Source: Ignelater luminosus (Eukaryota > Arthropoda > Insecta > Coleoptera > Elateridae). Taken from it: a DNA stretch of 64,000 bases. This document shows positions 1-11,200 of the stretch, in pieces. A program made the position numbers and the translations under genes. Below the pieces are notes generated by a model that was not told where the DNA came from, searched no databases, and worked only from the letters and a program-made list of their open reading frames with translations. The stretch lies in NCBI GenBank assembly GCA_011009095.1, contig VTPC01091272.1, forward strand, positions 352,016-416,015, given 5' to 3'. The number at the start of each line of letters is the position of its first letter. Position 1 is the first letter of the stretch.

Positions 1-1062
1 ATCACAACCCAATTTCCCTAAACCACCTGGAGAACATTTATTCATTCAATTCGGCCCCACGCAAGATTGGGGTGGAATTCATTAAACAATAAATGAATGT
101 TTAATTGCTTCTAACCTAACCACCCCCGGAGATCGCAGCCAGCACACACAACTGTCATTTTGCGAGTGACAGAAGCCGCCTATAACATTTATATGCGGGT
201 CATGTTGCAGTAAGGGGTTGGTAGTGTGTGTGTAGCAGCTGATTTAGTTGCCAACCTCAGATGTGCTTAGAAATCGTGTTTGATTTTCGTCGGTTTCACT
301 AAGATTAGATTAATTTTCTTTATCTCCGGCCACCTAATTGTGTTCTGTGAGTAATTCTCTACCTGCTGATACCAAGAACTTGCTCTCAAAACGTCGTCTT
401 CCTAGGGGTAGCTATATTGAACAATTATCCAGTTGTTTGTGCAATCGAGCACAATACATATATTGGAGCTGCCAAAACGACGGTATGCGGTATTCTTCGT
501 GACCAAGTGCCTAAAGCGTACAAGTGATGGGTTTTGCAGACTATCAGATCAAATAGTTTTCTGCCATTAATTTTTGAGTTGTTATGTAATCCATCCTGAC
601 TTTGATAAAAACGATTCATGTTTTAGTCAAGGTAGTTTCTTCAACAGCTGCAACGGCCACATCTACCCCATTTGAATACTAATATTTACTTTCAGTTCCT
701 GCAAGAACTTTTACTAGATCTGCCTTTAAATACAAAACAAGATATCTAGTTTCAGCATGACAGCACACATGCATACTATGGTTTGGAGATGCGTCAATAT
801 CTGAATCAGACTTTTCCAAACCTGCCGAAGAGAAGATCCTGTAGATTGAGTCTGATCTTACCACCTTGATTTTATTTCCTTGTGAAATCTCTTAAGTACA
901 AAAAAATCTCTTCTGGTAAGAATGATGCCCGTTTAAGTATAGTCCCAAGTTATTCTAGAAATATTCTATAGGGTACGTGGATTTATAAACCGACGTATTA
1001 AAGTAAATTGCCAACACTTTGAACAACTAATGTGAATAATTCACTTTGCAAAAATGATTGAT

Positions 1063-1581
1063 CTATGGACACGATGGGATTTGCTTGTTTCGATGCCCTT
1101 TATAACTACCCAAAGTTTGGCGATCTAATTTTGGGCCATTTTCTATATTGCCAGTTGTTAGATCTATATGTATAATATTTCGTTTGGACTTTTGCCTAAT
1201 TATGGCAAACGCTTGTTGCAAGAAATCCGATGATTTAATATCAAGTAGAATGAACTTGTACCTACTCTCCTTATCAGCAGTTGTTACTTTGCCAAATATC
1301 ATCCATTTGTAATCCAGCGAGGTCTTTGCATTTTGTAATCTTTTTGTTTTAGACTTACTGTAATAATACAATATGTGCCTCTCGTTAGAGCTTTTATTGA
1401 CGTAAGTCTTCTGCAAATTCAACAGACTTCGATCTTGGCATATTAAGTGCTTACTCAGAATTGTGAATGGAAACCTTTTGGTTTTCTTTTCTATGCTATA
1501 ATAAGTTTTATGCCTACATGAAGGTTTTGAAGCTTTAACTTCGCCTAAATGGAATAATGAGAACAAGGCCAACCTCGGACG
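1063..1581 (-). other. Unidentified open frame of about 170 codons inside the eag intron, antisense
   Basis: An open frame runs from a TAA at about 1582-1584 to a stop at 1063-1065 on the minus strand. The only candidate starts are a TTG at 1572 and an internal Met, so it has no good eukaryotic start. The product is basic (for example HILYYYSKSKTKRLQNAK) with no motif I recognise. It could be one exon of an antisense gene, a transposon fragment or chance. Its length is unusual for this AT-rich DNA, where stops are frequent. Function is not assigned. Confidence 0.25.
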
Positions 1582-1706
1582 TTAAGTTTACCTCTGCACT
1601 GTCTCGTACTGGATAAGAAAGAGCAAACATTTAATATTGCCTCTGAGTGTACTAAGTTCTCCACATGGGATACTCAGTACGATATAGAATTCGACGCTTA
1701 CCATTT

Positions 1707-1890
1707 GGATCTCAGAAACTACAAGAGATGCAAGGTCAGTTTAATTGAGACAAAGTTGCGTAGTTTGATGTTTCATGATAATCTAAAAAAAAATTTAATC
1801 TAACTTCATTTGTTTTTGAAATAACCTAAAAAAGCCTAATGTTATAATTTTTGTTTTTTCGCTAACTTCCTTATAAATGGATATTTAGAC
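1707..1890. repeat. Degenerate copy of an interspersed repeat related to the sequence at 26014-26170
   Basis: The stretch starting GGATCTCAGAAACTACAAGA and ending in the CTTCATTTGTTTTTGAAATA block resembles 26014-26170, which has GGATGTCCAAGATTACAAAA and CTCATTTGTTTTTAAAGTAA in the same order and spacing. Its first part also resembles the arm of the MITE at 54484-55388 (GGATCTCGGAAATTGTAAGA). Judged by eye; boundaries are approximate. Confidence 0.5.
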
Positions 1891-3970
1891 TTAATTTGAT
1901 TTGATAGAGAGTTCTATGTAGATTTTAGCAATGCGCCACATATTGAAAATGCTTTAATAATAAGGGAGTTATGGCCAATAAACAAAATTTAAAATATTCC
2001 ATCTTTGAGATTATGTCAAAAACAAATAAAATTAGATTGAATTTCTTTTTAGATTATTATGAAGTATCAGAATCTACAACGTGTTCCAAGTTAACCCACC
2101 CCGTGTCTCTTGTATGCTCCGTATTCTCAATTGGCCTCCTGTTAGAGCCAAGTGTGTAATAAAACTGAGTAGTGGGTTCGGTTAGTTTTGTGGCAATATG
2201 ACATTTGGTAACAGCAAAAGCCGTCAAAACAGAAAGCCTGATTCACTGCCTTTTTAGCTGAAATTTGAGAAATTCTTAATTTTGACCAAGTCCTGAAGGT
2301 AAACCTTGGAGTGAGGTATGGAGAGCCCTAAAAAAGATTGAAATGCCGAAGATGGGTGCTTGTTTGGTAATTTATTTTCCCAAGATAAAAATAGATTGAT
2401 AATAATCGAGGTATAAATCTACCAATATCTTTTAAAGGATTTAAACAGTTTCGAGGAAAGGGCTAAAACAACTAGTAAATTTTGAATAGAACAATCTTCA
2501 TGGATAAGCTTCAAGTAAACAAACACCTTTACAAGTGAATGGAACTACCATAACTTGGGCATTCTTTGATTTGAGCAGAAAAGAGGAATTTGGTTTGGAA
2601 AGACAAAAGGTTAAAAAATAGAAAAATTGGTTTAATGCCTATGAAAGAAAAAAATACTATATGAAATGACCAAAACTTTGATTTCCCCTTTTCTCCCTCT
2701 TTCTCTCTTTAATACCCGTGGTATTATCTACAGGTATTTTAAAAAGAATGAAACTACGTTAAAAAATTCAATTTTAGCAGATGGGGGATTTTTCTCTAAG
2801 TACATAACTGAGAACGTTTCTATCATCATTCTCATACGAATGCACTTTAAGTTATTTCAACTTTCTGAGACTTTTTTACCTTTATCATTTTATAGGTTAA
2901 ATGGATTTTCGCTTCTTTCAGTTGACAAGAATTAATTAAATAGGAAATTTGTAAACGAAAAACGTTTTAAGGCGATACGGATATACACAGAAAAGAAGTT
3001 AAAAAGGTCAATCAACCCAGGTGCTTGCCAAAAGGATTTTATACAAATTACAGAATCAATAAATTTAAATAAAACTCAATTATTGCAAAAAAACGAATCA
3101 AAATGGTTTTGTAGGCGTTTCTTAAGTCTATACTTTTTATGTATTATTTCTTAGAAGGTCGTAGGTCAAATATCCGTCTTAATAATGAAACCTTAAATTG
3201 ACGCGGACGATTTATATTATTTATACAATCAGTATCTAAAGTGAAAATAAACTAAACTTTTGTCTTTAAAACGTCCCTGAAAAGACAAAAGTTGAAACTT
3301 CCATTTATGTTAATGCATTACTTGAAGTTTTATTTTCAATCACATTAAGCTTCCATTTTAACATTTTACATTGTACTACATATCATAACATAAAGTGTTA
3401 CAAACTATTTTATTCAGACTGAAACCATTCCTAACTCCTGTATATTTACTTTAGTGATATTCAAACTTCCAGTATTATAGCGAAATATCCTGAATAATGA
3501 TGTCATTTAAACAATGTAGAGGGTTTATAGTTCTATTTTACGTCCTGAATATAAACTTCAATCATTCATAGCAGTCATACACAAAAGACTCAATGAATTT
3601 TGATTCTCAACTAGCTTTGAAATTTTGAAAGGAAATTATAGGCGTCATTTATTTAAATAAGAATACGAATCTATATACATAAATGCGAGATATAGCAAAA
3701 TCTCCAAAAAGGATAATAAAATTCTTATAAGCTCAAAAGTTTTATCCGTTTACTTTATTTTGTTGCAGATACAAAGAACTTTCAGCGCTTTCAAGAAACT
3801 TTTAATAAAGTATATTTAGATCTTTCATACAAATTACCTTCAAATTCCACCTTCATTAAGACATACTTGTTACTGTAAATCTTTTCGTGAGACATTTAAT
3901 TTGTAATGTGTAAAGAAAACTTTTTTGAAAAAATGAATTTTTAATAAATAACTTTATTTTTATTCTTTAG

Positions 3971-4170
3971 CTCTGCTTTACGCCACCATCTTCGGTCATG
4001 TGACGACAATTATCCAACAAATGACGAGCGCTACTGCTAAATATCACGACATGCTGAATAACGTACGGGAATTCATGAAACTCCACGAAGTACCAAAGGC
4101 ATTGTCTGAACGAGTGATGGACTACGTAGTATCAACATGGGCAATGACGAAAGGCCTTGATCAGGACAAG
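3971..4170 (+). CDS. eag: eag exon: end of S6 and C-linker
   Basis: The acceptor is a pyrimidine-rich stretch ending TTTAG at 3970. The first two exon bases complete a codon begun in the previous exon, and the frame then reads [18 protein letters not shown], the cytoplasmic end of S6. The C-linker follows, through [10 protein letters not shown]. The donor is AAG|GTAAAC at 4170/4171, a phase-0 junction. No ATG start is needed, because this is an internal exon. The preceding exon lies outside the window. Confidence 0.95.
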
Positions 4171-6047
4171 GTAAACAAATCTTAGGGTTCACAGGAATTG
4201 AGTTTTATAGCGCCCTATAAATATGCTGCATCTGTCTTTTCCACCGATTTGTCCTTTAAAATTGTTTTTCTTCCTAATAACAATTTTATTCGTTTGTTTG
4301 TTAGGCATAAAATGAAAACGTAAACGTCTTTCTCTTTCGAAACAGCTTGACGTTTGTCAACAACAGCCTTTTATAAACATTTAAATGAGAATTTTTCCAC
4401 TAGGTATTGAACTTCTGCCCGAAAGACATGAAGGCGGATATATGCGTTCACTTGAACCGAAAGGTATTCAACGAACATCCAGCCTTCCGACTTGCATCGG
4501 ATGGGTGCCTCAGAGCTCTAGCGATGCACTTTACCATGTCACATTCTGCCCCGGGAGATCTCTTATATCACACCGGGGAATCTATCGATTCCTTATGCTT
4601 CATAGTCACTGGTTCGTTGGAAGTTATTCAAGACGACGAAGTAGTAGCAATATTAGGTAAAATAAAAACAATTCAACAACAAGAATTATTAATATATTAA
4701 CTCGAGTTTTTAAATTTAGGTAAAGGGGATGTATTCGGAGATTCCTTTTGGAAAGATAACGCTGTTGGTCAATCGGCAGCAAACGTTCGTGCTTTAACAT
4801 ATTGTGATCTTCATATGATAAAGAGAGACAAATTGTTAGAAGTGTTAGATTTTTATCATGCGTTCGCGAATAGCTTTGCTAGAAACTTAATATTAACGTA
4901 CAATTTAAGACATCGTTTAATTTTTCGAAAAGTGGCGGATGTTAAAAAAGAAAAAGAACTAGCGGAGAGAAGAAAGAATGAACCTCAACTAGATCAGAAT
5001 CAACATCATTTGGTTAGAAAGATTTTTTCGAAATTTAGAGGCGACAGAACGCAGCATACTCCTCCAGCAGCAGCTTCTTCGGATATTGAAAAAGGCGACG
5101 ACGATAAACCAATAGTGAGAGTGACATCTGCGGCGAAGTTATCGTCCGTAGCAGAAAAAGACGATACTAGCAGTAGTGGGGGTATCACAACAAAAGTTAC
5201 TCGTCCTTCGACAGCGCGACCTAGCAAATGGGGTCGTCTGTTAGGTTCTTCTAGTTTAGATTCGGCCTCTGAAAGTTCTGCACAAGTACCAACATTTACT
5301 CGCAGTCTAAGTGCGAGAGATGCCTCGAAAGATAGGCCTAGCTCGTCTTCCTCGGGGAGTTCTGGAGGTCAACCACCGACAGGCGGTTCAGGAAACAAAG
5401 TGTTTCCGAAACTTCAGAAAATGTCGACGACCTCCAGCCCTGGAATAATGAGACAGGATACGATAGAAGAGATAGTAGAAATCGAAACTCCACGTCTTCG
5501 AAATTTAAGTTTACGTAAAATGGAAAGTTACGATAGCGGATTAAGGGATCCTGCAGCAGCTCAGTTTTATCAACAACCCGTCCCAGATATAATTGCGCCT
5601 CCAGAGTACAAAGAACTAATGACTAACATAATGGATTTTAAAGTCGATGTAAAATTAGAAATTCAGCGGTTAAATCAGAAGATGGGAAGGATGGAGGAGT
5701 TGCTTTCGGAGTTATTAAAAAAAATTACCGCCGAGAGTAGCTCGAGTTCACAGTCACCTCAAGGTGATGGCGATCTGCCCAAGAAAAAGTCTTCCAGTTT
5801 GACTCCCGAACGGCCTACGGAATTAGTTCCGACGACATCAGAGGGAACGGGGTTAGGACCTATAATATTGAGAAAGCGCAGATCGAAAGCTAGAATTAAA
5901 GGAGCAGCGCCACAAATACCAACACCTCCCGGAGGTGGCAAAATGGCATCTCCGGAAAGTTTGACTGCTAGTCCGACGGAAACGACGAGAATGCTGGACG
6001 AGCCCGCACAGACGCCGTCCTCTAGAAAGACCAAAGATTTTGTTTAG
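3971..6047 (+). CDS. eag: ether-a-go-go (Eag/KCNH, Kv10-type) voltage-gated K+ channel, C-terminal half (3 exons, 5'-partial)
   Basis: Three exons, 3971-4170, 4404-4656 and 4720-6047, join in frame (2 + 1779 nt) to encode the last 592 residues before the TAG stop. The order matches insect Eag. The end of S6 (YATIFGHV) and the C-linker come first ([26 protein letters not shown]). The cyclic-nucleotide-binding homology domain follows ([51 protein letters not shown]). Then come the calmodulin-binding/basic stretch ([17 protein letters not shown]), a long Ser/Thr-rich disordered tail, and a coiled coil near 5600-5731. From family knowledge, these channels are plasma-membrane tetramers passing outward K+ current in neurons and muscle, and the C-linker/CNBHD couples to gating without binding cAMP. 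The voltage sensor, GFG filter and N-terminal PAS domain are not in the window, so the gene starts upstream of base 1. I see no frameshift or stop inside the exons. Family assignment is near certain. Confidence 0.97.
4404..4656 (+). CDS. eag: eag exon: C-linker end and first part of the CNB homology domain
   Basis: The acceptor CACTAG ends at 4403 and the exon opens [20 protein letters not shown]. It carries the start of the CNBHD beta-roll ([20 protein letters not shown]) and ends ...DDEVVAIL plus one base of a Gly codon. The donor is G|GTAAAA at 4656/4657. The next exon supplies GT to complete GGT (Gly). The 233-bp upstream intron and 63-bp downstream intron both have GT-AG ends. Confidence 0.95.
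4720..6047 (+). CDS. eag: eag terminal exon: CNBHD end, calmodulin-binding segment, disordered tail, coiled coil
   Basis: The exon opens at 4720 after AAATTTAG and continues [15 protein letters not shown] Tyr-Asn-Leu at about 4899-4907 sits where KCNH channels place the intrinsic ligand that fills the cyclic-nucleotide pocket. The basic segment RKIFSKFR (about 5017-5040) lies in the region known to bind calmodulin in Eag channels. A Ser-, Thr- and Pro-rich low-complexity tail then runs for about 200 residues. Next comes a heptad-like helix (5600-5731, [20 protein letters not shown] to ELLKKI) resembling the C-terminal assembly coiled coil. The protein ends RKTKDFV followed by TAG at 6045-6047. 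The tail is encoded by one exon, so no alternative C terminus is visible here. Confidence 0.95.
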
Positions 6048-6141
6048 CATTAGTTAAATTAAAAGAAAAAAATCTAAAAAAATACGAACATTGTAAAGCA
6101 ACTAGTTTGACGCCTGCCACTAATTTAGATAGCTGAATAAA
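6048..6141 (+). other. eag: eag 3' UTR with first candidate polyadenylation signal
   Basis: AT-rich sequence follows the TAG stop and contains AATAAA at 6136-6141, the first canonical polyadenylation hexamer after the stop. Further AATAAA-type hexamers occur near 6970, so a longer 3' UTR is possible. The transcript end cannot be fixed from sequence alone. Confidence 0.5.
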
Positions 6142-8270
6142 ATAATTATTCTAACGTTATTTTAACACTTAAACTGAATTCTGTAAATAATCAGCTTTAG
6201 AATGACGTTAGGCCAAAACATTCTCGCACCATCATTAAATTAATGGTAATTGCGACAGTTTGGCCGATGATGCCTTGTACCTGCTCTAAGCGGTTGGATA
6301 GTCTTTAAAATCACGCTTATAAGTGCTATCTTTACATTTACAAAAAAAAAACAAAAAAACACCAATCAATCTTTGTGCAAAAAATGGAAATTTGAACATA
6401 AAAAATACCGAATACCTTCTCAGTCGTTTTCAGTCAATTTAGTATTCCGAATTCTTGTTATGTAAAATTTCTCTGGCAAATGTTAACGAAATTTCCGACA
6501 ACGGCATCAAACCTCTTCAAACCTTATTTTTCTGTGATATTACAAAAAAAGCAACTCTACGGAGCAAAATATATAATTATGTAAAGTGTATATTAAAACA
6601 AATGAAAAAAAAAACAAAAAAAATTGATTGTACAAATTTTTTAGGTTGTTGAATATTTGCCAGTCAAATCAGCAACTATTAGCAATATTGGCGTAATTCT
6701 AAACAATTTAGCATTTAAGACACGTGTTGAGATTGAAAGAATTTACATATTTCACAGGCATGAAAATATTTTATCACATACAAGTTGGCATCTGTTTTAA
6801 AAACAAAAGTCGAAGTAATTAAAATTTGTTATACTATAAGGAAAAGTAATGCTCAAGTTTTTTGTATGAAAAGTTATGTTTATGTAGTTGTTAGCTCTAT
6901 TATTATGTAGATATTTAAGATTGAATTGTTAATATTAAAATTAAAGATTTTTGTTGGGAATTTGGGACAAAATAAAATTAAAAATTGATTACGAAATGTG
7001 GTCGAAAAGAGAAATGAAAGTTGATCATATAAAGCATAAACGGGCCGTACTCATCAACAAATAACAGTTAAATCAGTGGATGTAGATAAATGGTCACATG
7101 AACGAAATTACATTCGACCCATTTTTTGTATGGCCTCCATTTGTCCTCATTTTTTATCATATTCTACTTTAATATCATTATCGTACATAATACAGGAAAT
7201 AGGGAGGCGAAATTTAAAATTGATCATAATTCATTCTATTCCTCTAATGATTTTTCTTTTATACCTAACTGTAATCTGTTGGGAAATTTATTCTAGGAAG
7301 ATACTGTGTTTCAAATAAATGATAACAGAAATTAAACTCACGTCCGCATTATTATAAACATTTTCTTTTGAATGGGGAACACCAGTAAGTATTATTCCCA
7401 AATTTTTAATTTTTTTCTTCGTTTGCTGTTCCTCTTCTTTTGATGATCTTAGCCCAGCTAACAATTATTGCAATTTAAATCACTCTTTGTATTTTCTTTT
7501 GAAATTCAAAGAACAGACGAAGACTACTTTTAAGAAAAGAAATGATTCTCTTAGAGGTTTCTTTCTGAAAAGTGCGCAATGTTTCTGAAATATTAATAAA
7601 TAGAACAATTGGAATTTGTGAAGTTTTACTTTTTCCTTTTGGTTATCATTAATAAAGTTAACCGAATATTTAAAAAATGTCAAAATGTAAATATCTCAGA
7701 TTATAACATAATTATAAAATCTTAGATTCTGCAGATCCTAGATTTGTAAGGCCTTCTACTTTTCTCGTCTGAGCTATAAAGACGCTGCTGGATCAATGGG
7801 TCTTGGAATTAACACGCTTAATCCATGAAAAGGGGTATTTAGTTACTAGGCCAAAATTATCGTAACAGTTTGGATGAGGTCTAGACACCAAAATGAATTT
7901 AGATTAAGCTTCTCCATTGCTAAACAGATCTCGTATTCATGCAATTTAAATAATGGAGATCGTTTTGCCAATTAAGATAAAAAGGTTGCCTTAAGAGATA
8001 GGGGATTTCTACTTGGTGTGCTTTACAGATTTCTAAAAGCATTTTTTAACTTATAAAATACATTCTGACAAGAATCGAGAATTATCGTGGAAATGTTTAA
8101 TACTGTAAACGTACACAGTAGGTTCCGAAGAATTTTAAAAATCGACCAATGGAATCGGAATTGGCTGCTCAACATTACGATCAAATCGAATCAAAATATT
8201 TTTTATTGAATACTCAAAGAATGAAGTTTTGGGGAATTTCGAGACTGTGATCACTAAATGATTCAGTAAA
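6142..8270. other. AT-rich 3' flank of eag, no gene seen
   Basis: Small frames only, none with recognisable domains. A near-palindrome lies at 6227-6246. Part of this stretch may belong to an extended eag 3' UTR. Confidence 0.5.
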
Positions 8271-8279
8271 TCTTTAAAA

Positions 8280-11200
8280 ATAGAGATTTTGGAAATTTTA
8301 GTTTTTGCTTTGAGCAATCACATGCTGTGGTAACGGAAAATTACAATTTTAATTCATATATAGGAACTTCGGGACAAAATGTTTAATTTCTCAAAAAATG
8401 TAAAGTTTTAAATCATTTTTTGCTAAAGTGGAGACGACCATATCTTATCCATTTATTAGCTAACTATTAAAATTTCTATGAAATTCAATTTCACAGTGTA
8501 ACTTTAATGCGACTCAAGGTAACAAACTTAAGCCTTTGATTTACACTTAACAACTTTTGAAGTTTTTGATTACAACTTTGATAAACTCCAATACTTGAAG
8601 CTTTCTTAATTCAGTGGTTAAGTTAATCATATGATTAGCTGATCCGACTTTACATTTGGATTTTACTACGTTTTTTGATTTTTATTGTGATAAGTCGTAT
8701 TTTGGCCTTTGGTTCCCAGACCTCCTTAGAATCTCTATTTAATACTACGAATCAGAAGATTTTCAGTTTTCTAGAAGTGGAGAATCTTGGAACTTATAGT
8801 CTTCATCTGGACAATCAGACCTTCTATACTGGCCATTTCTTGGTTAAGTTTGCAAGTTTCTTTGAAACTTGGTTTCATACGATAACTTAAATATGATTTT
8901 AACCAGGAAGTCTAAAATTTTCTAAAAGTCGGAGTCTTTGAAGTTTTTCATGATCCATATTTTGGAGACTTAATGGCTGGTTTCCAGAATACAATTTCCA
9001 TCAGAAATTCTAATATTTTTAAATATGGAAGCTTTAAAAGTTTTTGATTTTGCTTTCGATTAACCTATTTGGTCATTCACTCACTGGTTTTTATACTTTC
9101 TTCAAATGCTCATTTAATTCCTTGAATAAATTGAAATTTTAATCGGAAAGTTTTTAATTTCCTAAATCTGAAAATTGTTGTTACTTTTGGTCATCTGCCC
9201 ATTTAAATCTTCTATCTTGGCCATTTCTTGGTTAAGTTTTAAAGTTTTTTTTACCTGATTTCATACTACAACTTAAATATGGTTCTAATCAGAAAGTCTA
9301 AACTTTCTCAAAAATGGAACTTTTGTGATTTTGATGATTCATATCTTGAACGTTTTCTAGCTAGTTTTCGATTACAATTTCAATTATAACCTTAAAATTT
9401 TTCAAAAATGATTTTTGAAGTTTTTAGTTTCACTTTTCTATTAACCTATTCTGGCCATTTACTGGTTTCCAAAACTCGTTTAGTAAATACTTGTTTAATA
9501 CTTGAGTAAAATAAAATTTTAATTAAAAAATGTTAAATTTTCTAAAACTAAAAATGTTTGCAACTTTTGGTCTTCAGTTGTGCAACCATATCTTGGTCAT
9601 TTGTCAAATTTTAAAGTTTCCTTGAAACCTGATTTTTTACAAAATAAAAAATGAAACACGCCACTATTTTTCCGTCAGAACTGATTTCATACTATAACTT
9701 AAATATGGTTCTAATCAGGAAGTCTTGATTTTCCCAAAAATTGGAGTTTTTACAGTTTTTGATGATCCATATTTCTGAACACTTTTTAATTGGTTTCCAG
9801 CATACAACTTTAATCAGAGAGTTTTTCAAAAATAGAAGCTTTTTCTATTTAAACTTTTCCAGGAGCCTTCTGAATGCTGATCTAATATAAATACAATTCT
9901 AATCATTAATTCAAAATTCCCCAAAATTGGAAGTTTTTAAAAGTATTGGTTTTCATTTAAACAACTATATCGGGGTCACTTGCTGGTTGAGATTTAGGAT
10001 TTTTTCGTTTCTGATTCATAACGCAAGTAAAGATTTCCCTAAATGGAATTTTTGAAGATTTTGGTTTCTATTCTGGGCAGCTTAATCAAATACTATAGGT
10101 AATAAAATATAATTTCTTTTCTTATCACCACTTTAGGCAACTTATCTAGATTTTCTACTACTTAATTTGCAGATTTCCCCTTAAACTGTTCTAATATTAC
10201 ATATAGGTAGAAAGTAGAAATTTCACTTTCAATCAATCTTTCTGTTAGCTTCCAAGATTATGAATCTTTGGAACATTTAATCTTCTTCATCATCGAGGCC
10301 TTTTACTACGTGATCTTCAGAGTTACTCTGAAACTGATATAGTAATATAAATAAAATTTCAATTTCAATAGACATGTCTGATATCTCCCACGATTTCTAG
10401 ATTTTAAATCTTTTGGTTTCTACCTTGAACAACAATGTTTAAATCTTTTTATTACTTGATTTTCAAAATTGCTTTGAAACTAATCTACTACTAAGCGCAA
10501 CATCGCAATTTCAATCGATATAACTGTTGTTGCCCAAGTTTGCGAGTTTTTATAACTTGTGGTTTCGACTTTGAGCACCTATACCTAGGCCTTTTACTAC
10601 TTAATTTTCAGAATTGGCTTGAAACTAATACTAAAAGCAAAATTTCAATTTCAATTAAGATATTAACATATCTTTCAGAACTGTGACTTTTTTGGTTTTT
10701 ACTTTGGGCAACCAGGTCTCCATAGACGTTTTTACTATTAAAGTTTCAAATTTTCTTTGAATCTAATCTAACCCTTTAAATAAAATCTAAATTATAATCG
10801 AATTCTGCTATTTTTTAAAATGTGGCTTCTCTTGGTCACCGCTTTGAGTAACTAACTGATTTTCATAACTACCTAGAAAGCTTTAATTAGACTATATGTA
10901 AAATTCCAATTCCAAGCTTATTTTCTGTTGAGCAACTGCATTTTGGATTTTAATTAGCTATTTTACAGAATTTTCTTGAAACAGATCTAATTCTATTTCT
11001 TTTATTTTCCAAGATTTTTGTTAATAGATTTTCATTAGTTCTTTAAAATTGAACTCTTATTATAAATAAAGTTTTAATCAAAACCTCTGTTAGCTCCCAA
11101 GATTGTGAAATTTTTAGACTTTTGTTCTCTATTCGGAGCAGCTTTATCTAGACTATTTTTTTAATTTGATCTGTAAAATTTTAATTTCAAGGATTTTCCG

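Larger units (their letters stand above)
1..3970 (+). other. Intron of eag (3' part), AT-rich, with repeat debris
   Basis: No exon for Eag S1-S5 or the pore is visible on the + strand here, so this is read as the end of a long intron. It contains unassigned frames at 1063-1580 on the minus strand and a degenerate interspersed repeat near 1707-1890. Nothing else in it is recognisable. The intron reading is an inference from the exon at 3971 lacking a start and beginning with a split codon. Confidence 0.7.

Noticed and set aside
1563-1803. Plus-strand stop-free run that reads like an exon (KKEQTFNIASECTKF...)
   Set aside because: It runs into the interspersed repeat shared with 26 kb, has no start and no recognised motif, and does not match any part of Eag.
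5006-6050. Minus-strand frames inside the last eag exon
   Set aside because: Shadows of the Ser/Thr-rich eag tail; they lack domains and lie opposite a well-supported exon.
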